Below are positions 1-9,230 of a stretch of DNA of 38,787 nt, in pieces. The first letter of the stretch is position 1; every line of letters begins with the position of its first letter. The position numbers and the translations under genes were made by a program. The DNA is from Verrucomicrobiales bacterium (lineage in GTDB: Bacteria > Verrucomicrobiota > Verrucomicrobiia > Verrucomicrobiales > DEV007): the NCBI GenBank assembly GCA_029213025.1, contig JARGOZ010000053.1:1-38787 (forward strand). The letters are read 5' to 3'. The notes beneath the pieces are model-generated. The model was not told the DNA's origin. It ran no database searches and was given only the letters and a program-made list of their open reading frames with translations.

Positions 1-502
1 TTTCCAATAATTTATCATCCCTGTTGTAGAAATAGGCAGTCACATTTCCATCCGCAATTTTTTTGTTTCCCTTAAATTGCAATTTGGCCTCAATGCACTT
101 GATCTGATATTCCCAACCGGATTTCGTTGAGACGTATCCCGGAGGGTTTTCTCTTCGCAAACCGCGGATGACATATGCCTCCGAATTTTTTGGTGATTCC
201 CAGTCGATGTTCTGATTGGAATTCTCCGGACTGTTTTTTTGTTTTTCGAATGCGCTCTTCGCAAGCGCCTGATCCGGTTGGCTGAGCCTCGCCAGCGGGA
301 AGGGTACTTGCCGACCGTCTTGGAGTTGGAGAATGAGAGTTTCCTTGTCCTGAAATCCCACTAATTTCGCATCGACTGTTCGTCCCGTGGAATCTGTCCA
401 GGTCCTTTCCGTATTCAGAGGTTCCGCCTTAATGGCAGGGGAAAGACTTCCCGTTAGTAAAATCCAAATAACGGATACCGGGAAAATTAGAAGACTCCTC
501 AT
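1..502 (-). CDS. Secreted protein with SHD1-like domain, C-terminus off the left edge
   Basis: Reading leftward from the ATG at 502-500 gives 167 open codons to the window edge, so the 3' end is missing. The first ~24 residues (MRSLLIFPVSVIWILLTG...) are a Sec signal peptide ending near AIKA. Residues ~30-75 contain RTWTDSTGRTVDAKLVGF, then a DGRQVPFPLARLSQPDQ stretch. That is the SLA1-homology-domain-1-like (SHD1) module common in exported Planctomycete and Verrucomicrobial proteins, where it often precedes other domains. The remaining visible part (~80-167) is polar and not recognised. The role is unknown; an extracytoplasmic structural or binding role is inferred from the export signal. 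A GGAG lies almost against the ATG, so the ribosome site is not convincing, but the signal peptide supports this start. Confidence 0.8.
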   Translation of the reverse strand, partial: MRSLLIFPVSVIWILLTGSLSPAIKAEPLNTERTWTDSTGRTVDAKLVGFQDKETLILQLQDGRQVPFPLARLSQPDQALAKSAFEKQKNSPENSNQNIDWESPKNSEAYVIRGLRRENPPGYVSTKSGWEYQIKCIEAKLQFKGNKKIADGNVTAYFYNRDDKLLE

Positions 503-550
503 GCTCCAAATAAGTCCGCCGGAGAAATAATACAAATATCTTTTTAGACA

Positions 551-659
551 GGAAAACGCCTAACTTACACGGAGTCATGGGATAATCGGGGTGCCTCCGT
601 GCCATCAAGTCATCTGACTCGACGGTGCCGCGTTTGGCTACGAGGATCTCTTTCACCGT
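551..659 (-). pseudogene. Decayed duplicate of the pyruvate carboxylase 3' end
   Basis: Two blocks match the end of the intact pyc gene and its downstream flank. Bases 596-659 match 2715-2778 with about 6 differences in 64. Bases 551-595 match 2612-2656 with about 7 differences in 45. A 58-base stretch of the intact locus (2657-2714, containing the pyc stop codon) is missing between the blocks. The coding part still reads ETVKEILVAKRGTVESDDLMAR, against GTVKEILVAKGDTVESDDLMAR in Pyc. There is no start, no biotin-attachment motif and no stop in the homologous place, so it is a relic, not a gene. It lies in the 253-base gap between the SHD1 gene and GH43, on the same strand as pyc, so GH43 is bracketed by direct repeats. 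Confidence 0.85.
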
Positions 660-755
660 CTCACATTTCCCGCCGTAATGTGTGCATCTGATCCGGGTGA
701 CTGAACATGTGCCAGTTCGGACGGAGAGTGTGCCCTTTAAGGTGCGCAGCATTTT

Positions 756-2459
756 TTATCTCGCGGAAGGAGTGTAGCGAAACCAATCGATGTCAACGTA
801 TCCGGCTTTTTGCGGGTCATCGGTTTTTAGGTTCCAGCAGAAAAGTCCCGGCCGATTACCCCTCCAGTTTCCGAAGCGCAGTTGGTAGTGAAACTCGGTT
901 TGATGCCAGGCCTCCCCGTCCGCGCTCCACGAGAAAGTGGCCTGATCGAAATCCGTGTCAGAACGCAGATAGACAGTGTCCGTTTCGAGGACCTCGCCGG
1001 TGTGTGATGATTCACTGTCTGCGAAGAAAATGACGCGACGTCCATTTGGTTCGGCGCGCACTCCGAAAACGGCAAACTGGCCGGCGTATCCGGAAAAGGA
1101 ACCGGAGAAATGACAGATGCCGGCACGCAATCCCTCCTTGACCCCGACAAGATCCAACACGGTCTCAACCCGCGTTTTGCCTATTCCGATCTGCCGCTGC
1201 GACAGCGTGTTGGGCGCACCCCAGAAGGCACCCTTGAGTCGGGGGCGTTTTGCCGCAACGGGTTTTGATGCGATCAAGCGTAGCTGACCGGGATTGGCGG
1301 TGAGTGAGAACCGTTCGCGACGCGGTTCGTGATTCCAGTTCCACTGCGGACCGATGGTCTTTCCGTCAAATTCGTCTGAGGTCTGCAGCAAAAACGTGGA
1401 GTCACTCTCGATCGGTTTGTCGTGACGCCAGACAGGTTCACCGATGCCATCGTCGTCGATGTCCCTGCCGATCATGGGCCATCCATCGTTCCAGGTCACG
1501 GGTTGCAGACACTGCGGTCGTCCGTGAAAAACCGGTTCACCGTTTTGAACTAACTGGTGCATAAACCACCAGCGTCCATCGGGAGCTTCAATGAGGGACC
1601 CCTGGCAGGCGGAGCGGTCGGAGTCTTTCGCTCGCTCCATTACAGTCCGCGATTCGTAAGGGCCGTAAATTGAATCGGTCGTCGAGCGCAGGCAGAGTTG
1701 TTTGCGGTCCCGGGCCTCTCCTTCGCCCTGCCATTCAATCAGCATGATATACCATTGATGGTTGAAGCGTCGAATCTTGGCGGCTTCGACGGCGATCCCT
1801 GAAAAAATCGTCCGACCTTCATCCAGCAACTTCGATCCGTCGCACGACAATTTGAAGAGTTTGATTTCATGTGGCTGATCCGGTCGCGGTGGTGATCCTT
1901 TGCCCCAGTTGCAGACCAACCATGCTTCTTTTTTCTCCTGATCAAAGAAAACGGCGGGATCAGTCCAGTGCTTCCGTTTTAGCAGCCTAACCGGTTTTGA
2001 CCAGGGGCCGGTGATGTCCTTTGCCCGCGTCAAATAGAGACCGGACTGAAAATCGATCTGATAGCACAGCCACTCGCCGTTGTGCCTGACCAGGTCTCCG
2101 GCCCAGCATCCCCACCGGTAGCCGTTCATTTTGTCCCAGTTGTATTGGGGCTCCCAGGTAATCGTCGGGATGGCATGCCCGGTGTTTTTCCAATTCACCA
2201 GATCCGTGGACTCCAGGATGGTCATTCCCGGCGAAAGGTGATTGGTTGAGGTGATCATGACCCAACGGTCATTCTCTTCGTCGCGCTCGACGTCACTGTC
2301 GGCAAAATCGCCGTTGAGGATCGGGTTGGCGTAGGTCCCGTCTCCCTGGTCTCCCCAGCGGAGAAATCGTGGGTCATTGGATTGGGCAGCGGTGAAAATT
2401 GACGCCAACCCAAAGATTAAGAGAGACAACAACGGTGACGATAAACTGTAGGTTGTCAT
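756..2459 (-). CDS. Secreted glycoside hydrolase family 43 (beta-xylosidase/arabinofuranosidase-like)
   Basis: 567 residues. A signal peptide (~1-25, MTTYSLSSPLLSLLIFGLAS...) is followed by a five-bladed beta-propeller GH43 domain (~40-340). It opens with NPILNGDFADSDV, the family's N-terminal motif. By alignment to that motif the likely general base is D54, the pKa modulator D167 (TDPAVFFD) and the general acid E225 (VEAAKIRR). Residues ~365-560, from SDEFDGKTIGPQWNW, form the beta-sandwich accessory domain found C-terminal to many GH43 xylosidases. Family members remove xylose or arabinose from xylan-type chains; the exact substrate cannot be read here. The AGGAG site 8 bases upstream fixes the start. 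It is co-oriented with and downstream of pyc, 244 bases away, and flanked by a pyc-end duplication, which hints at local rearrangement. Confidence 0.9.
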   Translation of the reverse strand: MTTYSLSSPLLSLLIFGLASIFTAAQSNDPRFLRWGDQGDGTYANPILNGDFADSDVERDEENDRWVMITSTNHLSPGMTILESTDLVNWKNTGHAIPTITWEPQYNWDKMNGYRWGCWAGDLVRHNGEWLCYQIDFQSGLYLTRAKDITGPWSKPVRLLKRKHWTDPAVFFDQEKKEAWLVCNWGKGSPPRPDQPHEIKLFKLSCDGSKLLDEGRTIFSGIAVEAAKIRRFNHQWYIMLIEWQGEGEARDRKQLCLRSTTDSIYGPYESRTVMERAKDSDRSACQGSLIEAPDGRWWFMHQLVQNGEPVFHGRPQCLQPVTWNDGWPMIGRDIDDDGIGEPVWRHDKPIESDSTFLLQTSDEFDGKTIGPQWNWNHEPRRERFSLTANPGQLRLIASKPVAAKRPRLKGAFWGAPNTLSQRQIGIGKTRVETVLDLVGVKEGLRAGICHFSGSFSGYAGQFAVFGVRAEPNGRRVIFFADSESSHTGEVLETDTVYLRSDTDFDQATFSWSADGEAWHQTEFHYQLRFGNWRGNRPGLFCWNLKTDDPQKAGYVDIDWFRYTPSAR

Positions 2460-2467
2460 TAGTTTTT

Positions 2468-2472
2468 CTCCT
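2468..2472 (-). promoter_or_regulatory. Shine-Dalgarno site of the GH43 gene
   Basis: AGGAG on the minus strand, 8 bases before the ATG at 2459. It is one of the few strong ribosome sites in the window; most genes here have weak or no recognisable Shine-Dalgarno sequence. Confidence 0.75.
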
Positions 2473-2611
2473 GGTAAGTAGCTTATTTCTTTAATTCATT
2501 CTTTTGCAATTGAGGCGGGCTCAATCTTTTGAAAACTGGATGGGCGTTGCCAGTTCACCTTCTTTATTCCATTTTCTTAAAATCCGAGAAGCTCTACCAC
2601 ATGCATGTGAA

Positions 2612-2778
2612 GGAAAACACCGAACTTACCCGGAGTCAGAGGATAATCCGGATGCCCCAGGCAAGGAAGGACGACAGGATTGCCGTCCCTCGCTGAACCC
2701 GGCTTACGCCTCGATCCGTGCCATCAAGTCATCTGACTCTACCGTGTCACCTTTGGCTACGAGGATTTCTTTCACCGT
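2612..2778 (-). repeat. Intact member of the pyc-end direct repeat
   Basis: This covers the last ~24 codons of pyc, its stop and the downstream flank. Blocks 2612-2656 and 2715-2778 recur, diverged, at 551-595 and 596-659 in the same orientation about 2.06 kb away. The rest of the 2460-2703 gap is AT-rich and shows no gene. Confidence 0.8.
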
Positions 2779-5700
2779 ACCGGTGGTTCCGGCGGAGACG
2801 GTGGTGAGCATCTTCATTGCTTCGAGAGTGATGATCGGGTCGCCTTCTTTTACCTTCGCTCCGACGACGGCGTTGACTTCGGTAACCATGCCGGGGATCG
2901 GGGCTACCGCATGGGTGGGGTCTTTTGGATCCCCTTTCTGGCGGGTCACCAAATCTTTCGGAGCGAGTGATTTGTCGACTACCTGGGCTTCGCGGGGCAT
3001 TCCGTTCAGTTCGAAGAATACGCTGCGGTTGCCTTCGGCGTCGGCTTCGCTGATGCCGATCAATTTCACAAAAAGTGTCTTCCCGGGATCGATTTCGACC
3101 GCGATTTCCTCGCCCACGTTGAGACCATAGAAAAAGGCGGTTGTCGGCAGGCCGGTGAGGCGATCGTAGTCTTTGAGGAATTGCTCAAAATCAGCAAACA
3201 CCTGAGGATACATCAGGTGACTGTAAAGATCGTCGTCGGTTGCCTGGCGGCCCAGTTTTTCGCTGAGTTCGGCTTTTGTTTGTTCGAGGTCACAGGGCGC
3301 GGCCAGTTCACCGGGGCGCTTGGTTGTCGGCTTTTTATCACCGAGGACAATTTTCTGAATTTTCTTCGGCCAACCTCCATCGGGTTGTCCGAGACCTCCG
3401 CCGAGCATATCGATGACTGATTCGGGAAAATCGAGAGAGCCCGGTGTGACGTTGAGCAGTTCTTTCGCGGGAATGTTCTTTGTGACAAGGAACATACACA
3501 TATCGCCGACCACTTTGGAACTCGGCGTCACTTTGATGATGTCGCCAAACAACTGGTTTACCTCGGCGTAGGTCCGGGCGATTTCGGGCCATCTCAGCCC
3601 GAGCCCCATCGCATTAGCCTGTTCTTTCAAATTGGTAAACTGTCCGCCGGGCATTTCATGCTCGTAGACTTCCGCTGTGCCGGAACGGGGGCTGGTATCG
3701 AATGGCTTGTAGAAAGTAAGGACGTGCTCCCAATAGTCCGACAGCTCATTGAGTGAACCGAGATCGATTCCGGTGTCCCGCTCGTGGCTTTTTAATGCGG
3801 CGACGATGGAATTCAGATTCGGCTGGCTGGTTGATCCGGACATGGAGGCCAGAGCCAGGTCAGCGATATCGACTCCTGCATCAGCTGCGGCCAGGACGGT
3901 TGCGGCGTTGATACCGGAACTGTCGTGGGTGTGAAAATGGATGGGAATTCCGATCTCATCCTTCAAAGCTGAGACAAGTTTCTTCGCCGAAGAGGGCAGA
4001 CAGAGTCCCGCCATATCTTTGATACAGAGAATGTGAGCCCCCATGTTTTCCAGCTCTTTCGCTTTATCGACATAATATTTCAGCGAGTATTTATCGCGCT
4101 TCGGATCGTCGATATTGCCGGTGTAGCAGATCGCGGCTTCGCAGACTGACTTGCCGTGTTCGCGAACCGCTTCCATGGCTACCTTCATGTTGGGCAGGTA
4201 GTTGAGGGAATCAAAAATCCGGAAAATATCCATCCCGGAATCGGCGGCGTGTTTCACAAATCCCGCCACCACGTTGTCGGGATAATTTGAGTAGCCGACG
4301 GCATTGGAACCGCGGAACAACATCTGAAAACAGATATTCGGGATCGCTTCGCGCAGCTCGCGGAGACGTTCCCATGGGCTCTCCTTGAGGAAACGCATTG
4401 CGGTATCGAATGTTGCTCCACCCCACATTTCCAGACTGAATATCTCCGGTGTCAGGTGGGCGACAGCCGGTGCGATGTGCAGCATATCGGTGGTCCGCAT
4501 CCGGGTTGCGATGAGCGACTGGTGGGCATCGCGCATCGTGGTATCAGTGATGAGGAGACGTTTCTCTTTCAGAATTTCCTGCGCGAATTTTTCCGGTCCG
4601 TGTTTGAGCAGAAGATCGCGGGAACCGGGTTTAATATCCGCATGGCGGTCGATATCCGGCAGGCGGGCCGGCGGTATCGCTTTTTCCAGGCGATAACCTT
4701 TGGCGGTGTCGTTTCCGTTCACCGTCATATCGCTCAGGTAGTTGAGCACTTTGGTCGCCCGGTCGCGGCGCGGGGCGAATTCGAAAAGGGACGGTTTTTC
4801 GTCGATAAGACGGGTCGTTGCGTTACCTGAACGGAATTCCTCGTCAAGAATCAGGTTTTCGATGAAGGGAATATTTGTCTTCACGCCGCGGATTCGGAAT
4901 TCCCGCAAAGCGCGGTTCATCCGTTGCAGCGCAACATCGAATTTCGGACCAAAAGCGGTCACTTTCACCAGCATTGAATCGTAAAACGGCGTGATCACCG
5001 ATCCAGCGTCACCGGCACCGGCATCGAGTCGAATTCCGAAACCGGCGGCGGAGCGGTAGTTGGAAATCCTGCCGTAATCGGGCGCAAAGCCTTTGGCCGG
5101 ATCCTCAGTCGTGACCCGGGCCTGGACGGCAAAACCGTTGCAGGGAATCTGGTCCTGCGCCGGGATATCGATCACATCGTCGTGAAGGCGGTGTCCTTCC
5201 GCTACGAGGATTTGCGAGCGAACGAGGTCGATCCCGGTGACGATTTCGGTGACGGTGTGCTCGACTTGAATTCGGGGGTTCATCTCAATGAAGAACCACT
5301 CGGAGCTATCCATGTCGTAGAGAAACTCGACCGTACCGGCATTATCATAGCCGATTGTTTTCGAGATTTGGACAGCCGCTTCGCAAAGATCTTTGCGGAT
5401 TTTTTTGTCGAGATTCATTGCCGGAGCAACTTCGACAACTTTCTGGTGGCGACGCTGGACAGAGCAGTCCCGCTCCCAGAGGTGGACGATATTGCCGTGT
5501 CGGTCACCGAGGATTTGCACTTCCAGGTGTTTGGCTCTTTTTACAAAGCGTTCGAGGAAAACTGCCGAATTGCCGAAGGCATTTTGCGCTTCGTTCTGGG
5601 CATCTTTCAGAGCGTTTTCGAGGTCTTCCTCTTTTTCGACAACACGCATGCCGCGACCGCCGCCGCCGAATGCAGCTTTTACGATGAGAGGAAAACCGAT

Positions 5701-6180
5701 TTCTTTGGCGACTTTGAGTGCCTTTTTCGGATCATCAACCGGGTCTTCCGTTCCGGGCAGGGTGGGGACATTGGCTTTTTTGGCGAGTGCACGGGCCGAA
5801 ACTTTGTCCCCCATGGAATTGAGGATTTCCGTGCCGGGGCCGATGAATTCGATGCCTGCGTCGCGGCAGGCTTTGGCAAATTCAGCGTTTTCCGAAAGAA
5901 ATCCGTAACCCGGGTGGATCAGATCCACTTTTCTTTCCACTGCGATACGGATAATTCCGTCGATATCGAGGTAGGCACCGACAGGTCCTTTTTCCTTTCT
6001 CAGCAGGTAGGCTTCGTCCGCCTTGAAACGGTGGCGGGAAAAGCGGTCTTCTTCGGCATAGATTGCGACGGTGCGAAGACCGAGTTCGGTGGCGGCACGG
6101 AACACGCGGATGGCGATTTCACCGCGGTTCACGACCATTAATTTCTTGGGTTTTAAGCTCGAAGTAGAAGCGTCAGGCAT
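2704..6180 (-). CDS. pyc: Pyruvate carboxylase
   Basis: 1158 residues, the normal length of single-chain pyruvate carboxylase, which makes oxaloacetate from pyruvate, bicarbonate and ATP to refill the TCA cycle in the cytoplasm. Biotin carboxylase domain ~12-460: VNRGEIAIRVFRAATELG, the ATP-grasp loop KAAFGGGGRGMRVV near 168-181, and EMNPRIQVEHTVTE near 299-312. Carboxyltransferase domain from ~540: TDTTMRDAHQSL carries a metal ligand and begins the barrel, with the HFHTHDSSG motif further on. A linker/tetramerisation region follows. The biotin carrier domain is ~1085-1158, with EAMKM and the biotinylated lysine at K1123. The start at 6180 gives a short polar tail before the first strand, as is usual. 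No clear Shine-Dalgarno site is seen. GH43 follows on the same strand, but the metabolic link is not obvious. Confidence 0.97.
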   Translation of the reverse strand: MPDASTSSLKPKKLMVVNRGEIAIRVFRAATELGLRTVAIYAEEDRFSRHRFKADEAYLLRKEKGPVGAYLDIDGIIRIAVERKVDLIHPGYGFLSENAEFAKACRDAGIEFIGPGTEILNSMGDKVSARALAKKANVPTLPGTEDPVDDPKKALKVAKEIGFPLIVKAAFGGGGRGMRVVEKEEDLENALKDAQNEAQNAFGNSAVFLERFVKRAKHLEVQILGDRHGNIVHLWERDCSVQRRHQKVVEVAPAMNLDKKIRKDLCEAAVQISKTIGYDNAGTVEFLYDMDSSEWFFIEMNPRIQVEHTVTEIVTGIDLVRSQILVAEGHRLHDDVIDIPAQDQIPCNGFAVQARVTTEDPAKGFAPDYGRISNYRSAAGFGIRLDAGAGDAGSVITPFYDSMLVKVTAFGPKFDVALQRMNRALREFRIRGVKTNIPFIENLILDEEFRSGNATTRLIDEKPSLFEFAPRRDRATKVLNYLSDMTVNGNDTAKGYRLEKAIPPARLPDIDRHADIKPGSRDLLLKHGPEKFAQEILKEKRLLITDTTMRDAHQSLIATRMRTTDMLHIAPAVAHLTPEIFSLEMWGGATFDTAMRFLKESPWERLRELREAIPNICFQMLFRGSNAVGYSNYPDNVVAGFVKHAADSGMDIFRIFDSLNYLPNMKVAMEAVREHGKSVCEAAICYTGNIDDPKRDKYSLKYYVDKAKELENMGAHILCIKDMAGLCLPSSAKKLVSALKDEIGIPIHFHTHDSSGINAATVLAAADAGVDIADLALASMSGSTSQPNLNSIVAALKSHERDTGIDLGSLNELSDYWEHVLTFYKPFDTSPRSGTAEVYEHEMPGGQFTNLKEQANAMGLGLRWPEIARTYAEVNQLFGDIIKVTPSSKVVGDMCMFLVTKNIPAKELLNVTPGSLDFPESVIDMLGGGLGQPDGGWPKKIQKIVLGDKKPTTKRPGELAAPCDLEQTKAELSEKLGRQATDDDLYSHLMYPQVFADFEQFLKDYDRLTGLPTTAFFYGLNVGEEIAVEIDPGKTLFVKLIGISEADAEGNRSVFFELNGMPREAQVVDKSLAPKDLVTRQKGDPKDPTHAVAPIPGMVTEVNAVVGAKVKEGDPIITLEAMKMLTTVSAGTTGTVKEILVAKGDTVESDDLMARIEA

Positions 6181-6298
6181 GGTGGCGTAATATTATACCT
6201 GCGGCGCGTGTCGAAAAGGTTATTTTCCGAAAAAGCGGATACCGGTATTTTTTTGGCTGGATTTGAAAAGTTGCACTTCCGCGACAAAGTCTGGTTTT

Positions 6299-6706
6299 AT
6301 GAGATTTTGTTGCGTCATTTTTCTATTGCTCTTTTCCCGGGCGTTTTGCGGAGATATTGAGCCGGGATATTACCCGATCTCCGATCCGGATCTGTCGATG
6401 ATCTACAAATACCAGTATGACGCGGATTTTGAATTCTGGCACCACATCGACGGCGGGTTTGAATTTACCAACCCCGCCACAAAGCAGGTCGAGAAATTCG
6501 ACCACTTGAGTGAACTGACCGATTCGCTCACCATGGTGAAGCGCGATTTGGCGTTGATCTGGTTTCACAAATCGGCGGTGCCGGAAACAAAGCAACAGGA
6601 GCTGGCTCGCAAGTTATCCAAAGATGTGCAAAAGAGCGGCTTTAAAAGAGTCATTGTCCTCGGCGCGAGCGGCTCGGGAGTCTGGTTTCTCAGCGATACG
6701 GAGTAG
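6299..6706 (+). CDS. Small secreted protein of unknown function
   Basis: 135 residues from the ATG at 6299. An upstream in-frame TTG would add 12 polar residues and spoil the signal peptide, so it is rejected. Residues 1-~19 (MRFCCVIFLLLFSRAFCG) are a Sec signal; the cysteine near the cleavage site is not in a proper lipobox. The mature part is acidic and aromatic at the start (EPGYYPISDPDLSMIYKYQY), then mixed alpha/beta, ending in KRVIVLGASGSGVWFLSDTE. No family is recognised. It is transcribed away from pyc (119 bases between starts, so a shared divergent control region is possible) and converges on the sulfatase-sialidase gene. Confidence 0.7.
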   Translation: MRFCCVIFLLLFSRAFCGDIEPGYYPISDPDLSMIYKYQYDADFEFWHHIDGGFEFTNPATKQVEKFDHLSELTDSLTMVKRDLALIWFHKSAVPETKQQELARKLSKDVQKSGFKRVIVLGASGSGVWFLSDTE

Positions 6707-6726
6707 AGGGTATTTCGTATCGGCGA

Positions 6727-9165
6727 CTACAATTTCGCCGGATCAAACACCGCATGGCGGATGCTTTTCCGCTTCCACGTCCAGGTGAAATGCACTTTTC
6801 CGTCAGATGTCTGGATGACATAGGGATAGGAAAATTCGCTGGCTTCTTCCCTTTCCAGGGTCAGAACCGGGGTCCATTTTTTTCCGTTCGGTGAAAGAGC
6901 GACATTCAGCCTGTTCCGGTTGCGGGGAAAAAGGCCCTTTTTCGATGTGTGATTGTAGATAATGAGCTGTCGCCCGTCCGCCAATGTGATCGCATCGGTG
7001 CCGGAGTTGGGATTCGGTAAATTGGTAGCTGTGAAAGGCCCCCAGGTTTTTCCTCCGTCTTCCGACCATGCCTGGGCGACGACTCCTTCTTTGGTCCGGC
7101 AGAGGATCTGTCTCCGGTCGCCGGGATGGATCAGCAGGCCGGGCTGAATGGCGTTGAAGTTGGCGGCGTCGTTGATCGGTCCGAAAACCTCCCAGGTTTT
7201 TCCCAGGTCGCGGGTCACTTCAAAATGCACCCTCCAGCCTTCGTGCTCGGAACTGGAGGGGCAGAAAATCGCTCCGTCGTCGAGCTGAAAAGCGCGGTTC
7301 TTCACCGGCCCGATGAGGTGTGGGTGTGATCCAAGCTTTTCATCCTCTCCCAGTTTCCAGGGCTCTGTCCAGGTTTTGCCGTCGTCATCGGATCGAGTCA
7401 TCATGCCCCACCAGGAGCTGGCTCGATTGGGTTCATGGGGAACAACTTTGTAAAATAGCAGAAGCGGTCCTTGCTTCGCCTGAAAAAGGACGGGATTGCC
7501 GGTTCGGTGATCGGATTCCATTCCCTCGGAACCGTCTACTATAGCAACCGGTGGCAGCCAGGTTCCTTTTTCCTGCCGGGTGAACCAGATTGAGTTGTCG
7601 ATGTGGGGTTCTTTGGTTCCGCCAAACCAGGCGGCGGCAAGTTGTCCGTTTGTCAGTTCGACGATAGTGGAGGAATGACAACTCAAGGTCGGAGGATTTT
7701 CCGGGTTAAAAAGAAATTCCGCTGATTCCCATGCACCTTCACCAGGCTTTGACAGCGGCGGAAGCGGGTATTGTGAGGGGTGGTGATTCTCTGCCAGCCA
7801 GATGGGCCCGCCCCGGTAGAACTCACCAATCGGGTAGCGGGAATTCGGTGTCACGGCCTTATCCATGATTACAGCGATCTCTTTTTTGACATCCGGATTT
7901 TCATCCGCCAGATCGCGGGTTTCCCCGATGTCTTTCGACAAGTCGTAGAGCTCGATCTTTCCTTCGTTTTTGCCTGAGCGAATGCCTTTCCAGTCGCCGA
8001 GCCGGACGGCCTGATCATAAAACCGGCGACAATGGCCATAGTCCCAATAGAGATAGTTACGGTCTTTGAGTTTACCGCCTTTTAACGCAGCGCTTACAGA
8101 GATTCCGTCGATGGACAGATCTTCCGGAATATTGGCCCCGGCCAATTCCGCAAAGGTCGGTAGCAGATCCTGAAAAGCGATCACTTCATCACTTACTGTT
8201 CCGGGCTGGATTGTCTCCGGCCAGCGGGCGATGAAGGGAACCCGGATGCCGCCCTCGGTAAGATCGCGCTTGAAGCCGCGCAATGGACCGCTGGTCTGGA
8301 AATCTTTCCACACCGTGGAGTGACCGCCGTTGTCGCTGGAAAAAATGATGAGGGTATTTTCCCGCCCGTCGAGCTCGTCGACTAGCTTGATAATTTCTCC
8401 CACACTTTGGTCGAGTCGGTGAACCATAGCCGCATATTTCTTTGCCTTTTCCGGCCAGTCGCGGTCGGTGTAGGGGTCTGTTGAGGGGATGGCCAATCCG
8501 TCAGGGTCTTCTTTTTTCGAGGAGAAATGCGGCAGGGTGAATGCTCCATAGAAAAAGAATGGTTCTTCCTTTTTTGCTGACTCCCGAATAAATTTCATAG
8601 CGTGTTCCGTGAGTAGATCATGGCTGTAATGTTCTCTCGTCACCGGATTTTTCGGCAGTTCGAGGCGGCGCTCGTCGTTATCGAGATATTCCGGCCAGTA
8701 GTAGTGAGCGTGGTCCTGATTGAGGTAGCCAAACCATTTATCGAAGCCCTGGTTTGCGGGCCGTCCGGGAGTTCCCGGGTCGCCCATCGACCATTTCCCG
8801 ATACCTCCGGTGCGATAGCCGGCAGTCTGCAAAATTTCCCCTACTGTGACATCTTCATCCTCGAAGTAGGTGGGATAATGCGGCACATTGTCCCGCGCCG
8901 GAGTGTGGCCTCCATGCAATCCGGTAAGCAGAACACTGCGCGATGAGCTGCATACACATCCGCCGGCATAAGCCTGAGTGAAGCGAATGCCCTCCGTGGC
9001 GAGTTGATCGATATTTGGGGTGGAGATCAGCTTTTGCCCATAGCAACCGGTGTCGCCGTATCCGAGGTCGTCCGCGAGCAGAAAAATGATGTTGGGCCGG
9101 TCATTCGCTTGCAGCAGGATTGTAGTGAGGCACAGGAACAAAAAAGGAATCAAGGATTTCATCAT
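6727..9165 (-). CDS. Secreted sulfatase-sialidase (BNR repeat) fusion
   Basis: 812 residues from the ATG at 9165-9163 (a second ATG follows at once). Longer in-frame starts overlap the upstream region and lack a leading signal peptide. The signal peptide is ~1-21 (MMKSLIPFLFLCLTTILLQA). The sulfatase domain is ~24-460: NIIFLLADDLGYGD gives metal-binding aspartates, and CSSSRSVLLTG holds the residue matured to formylglycine, C72; position 3 of the usual CxPxR is Ser rather than Pro/Ala. SSDNGGHST is the second metal site. From ~490 to the end is a sialidase/BNR-like propeller with Asp-boxes SDDDGKTWTEPW, TRDLGKTWEVF and SEDGGKTWGPF. It would remove sulfate and possibly a terminal sialic or ulosonic acid from an extracellular glycan. 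The LuxR gene lies 65 bases upstream on the same strand. Confidence 0.9.
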   Translation of the reverse strand: MMKSLIPFLFLCLTTILLQANDRPNIIFLLADDLGYGDTGCYGQKLISTPNIDQLATEGIRFTQAYAGGCVCSSSRSVLLTGLHGGHTPARDNVPHYPTYFEDEDVTVGEILQTAGYRTGGIGKWSMGDPGTPGRPANQGFDKWFGYLNQDHAHYYWPEYLDNDERRLELPKNPVTREHYSHDLLTEHAMKFIRESAKKEEPFFFYGAFTLPHFSSKKEDPDGLAIPSTDPYTDRDWPEKAKKYAAMVHRLDQSVGEIIKLVDELDGRENTLIIFSSDNGGHSTVWKDFQTSGPLRGFKRDLTEGGIRVPFIARWPETIQPGTVSDEVIAFQDLLPTFAELAGANIPEDLSIDGISVSAALKGGKLKDRNYLYWDYGHCRRFYDQAVRLGDWKGIRSGKNEGKIELYDLSKDIGETRDLADENPDVKKEIAVIMDKAVTPNSRYPIGEFYRGGPIWLAENHHPSQYPLPPLSKPGEGAWESAEFLFNPENPPTLSCHSSTIVELTNGQLAAAWFGGTKEPHIDNSIWFTRQEKGTWLPPVAIVDGSEGMESDHRTGNPVLFQAKQGPLLLFYKVVPHEPNRASSWWGMMTRSDDDGKTWTEPWKLGEDEKLGSHPHLIGPVKNRAFQLDDGAIFCPSSSEHEGWRVHFEVTRDLGKTWEVFGPINDAANFNAIQPGLLIHPGDRRQILCRTKEGVVAQAWSEDGGKTWGPFTATNLPNPNSGTDAITLADGRQLIIYNHTSKKGLFPRNRNRLNVALSPNGKKWTPVLTLEREEASEFSYPYVIQTSDGKVHFTWTWKRKSIRHAVFDPAKL

Positions 9166-9230
9166 CGATGGATAACTTATCCGCGATGTATGACAGAGGG
9201 GTAGAGGCTTATTCAAGCGAAAAACCGCCA

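Noticed and set aside
429..752. A 107-codon minus-strand frame covering the pyc-like fragment
   Set aside because: It has no signal, no biotin motif and only a short match to the Pyc end; it is a chance frame through a relic.
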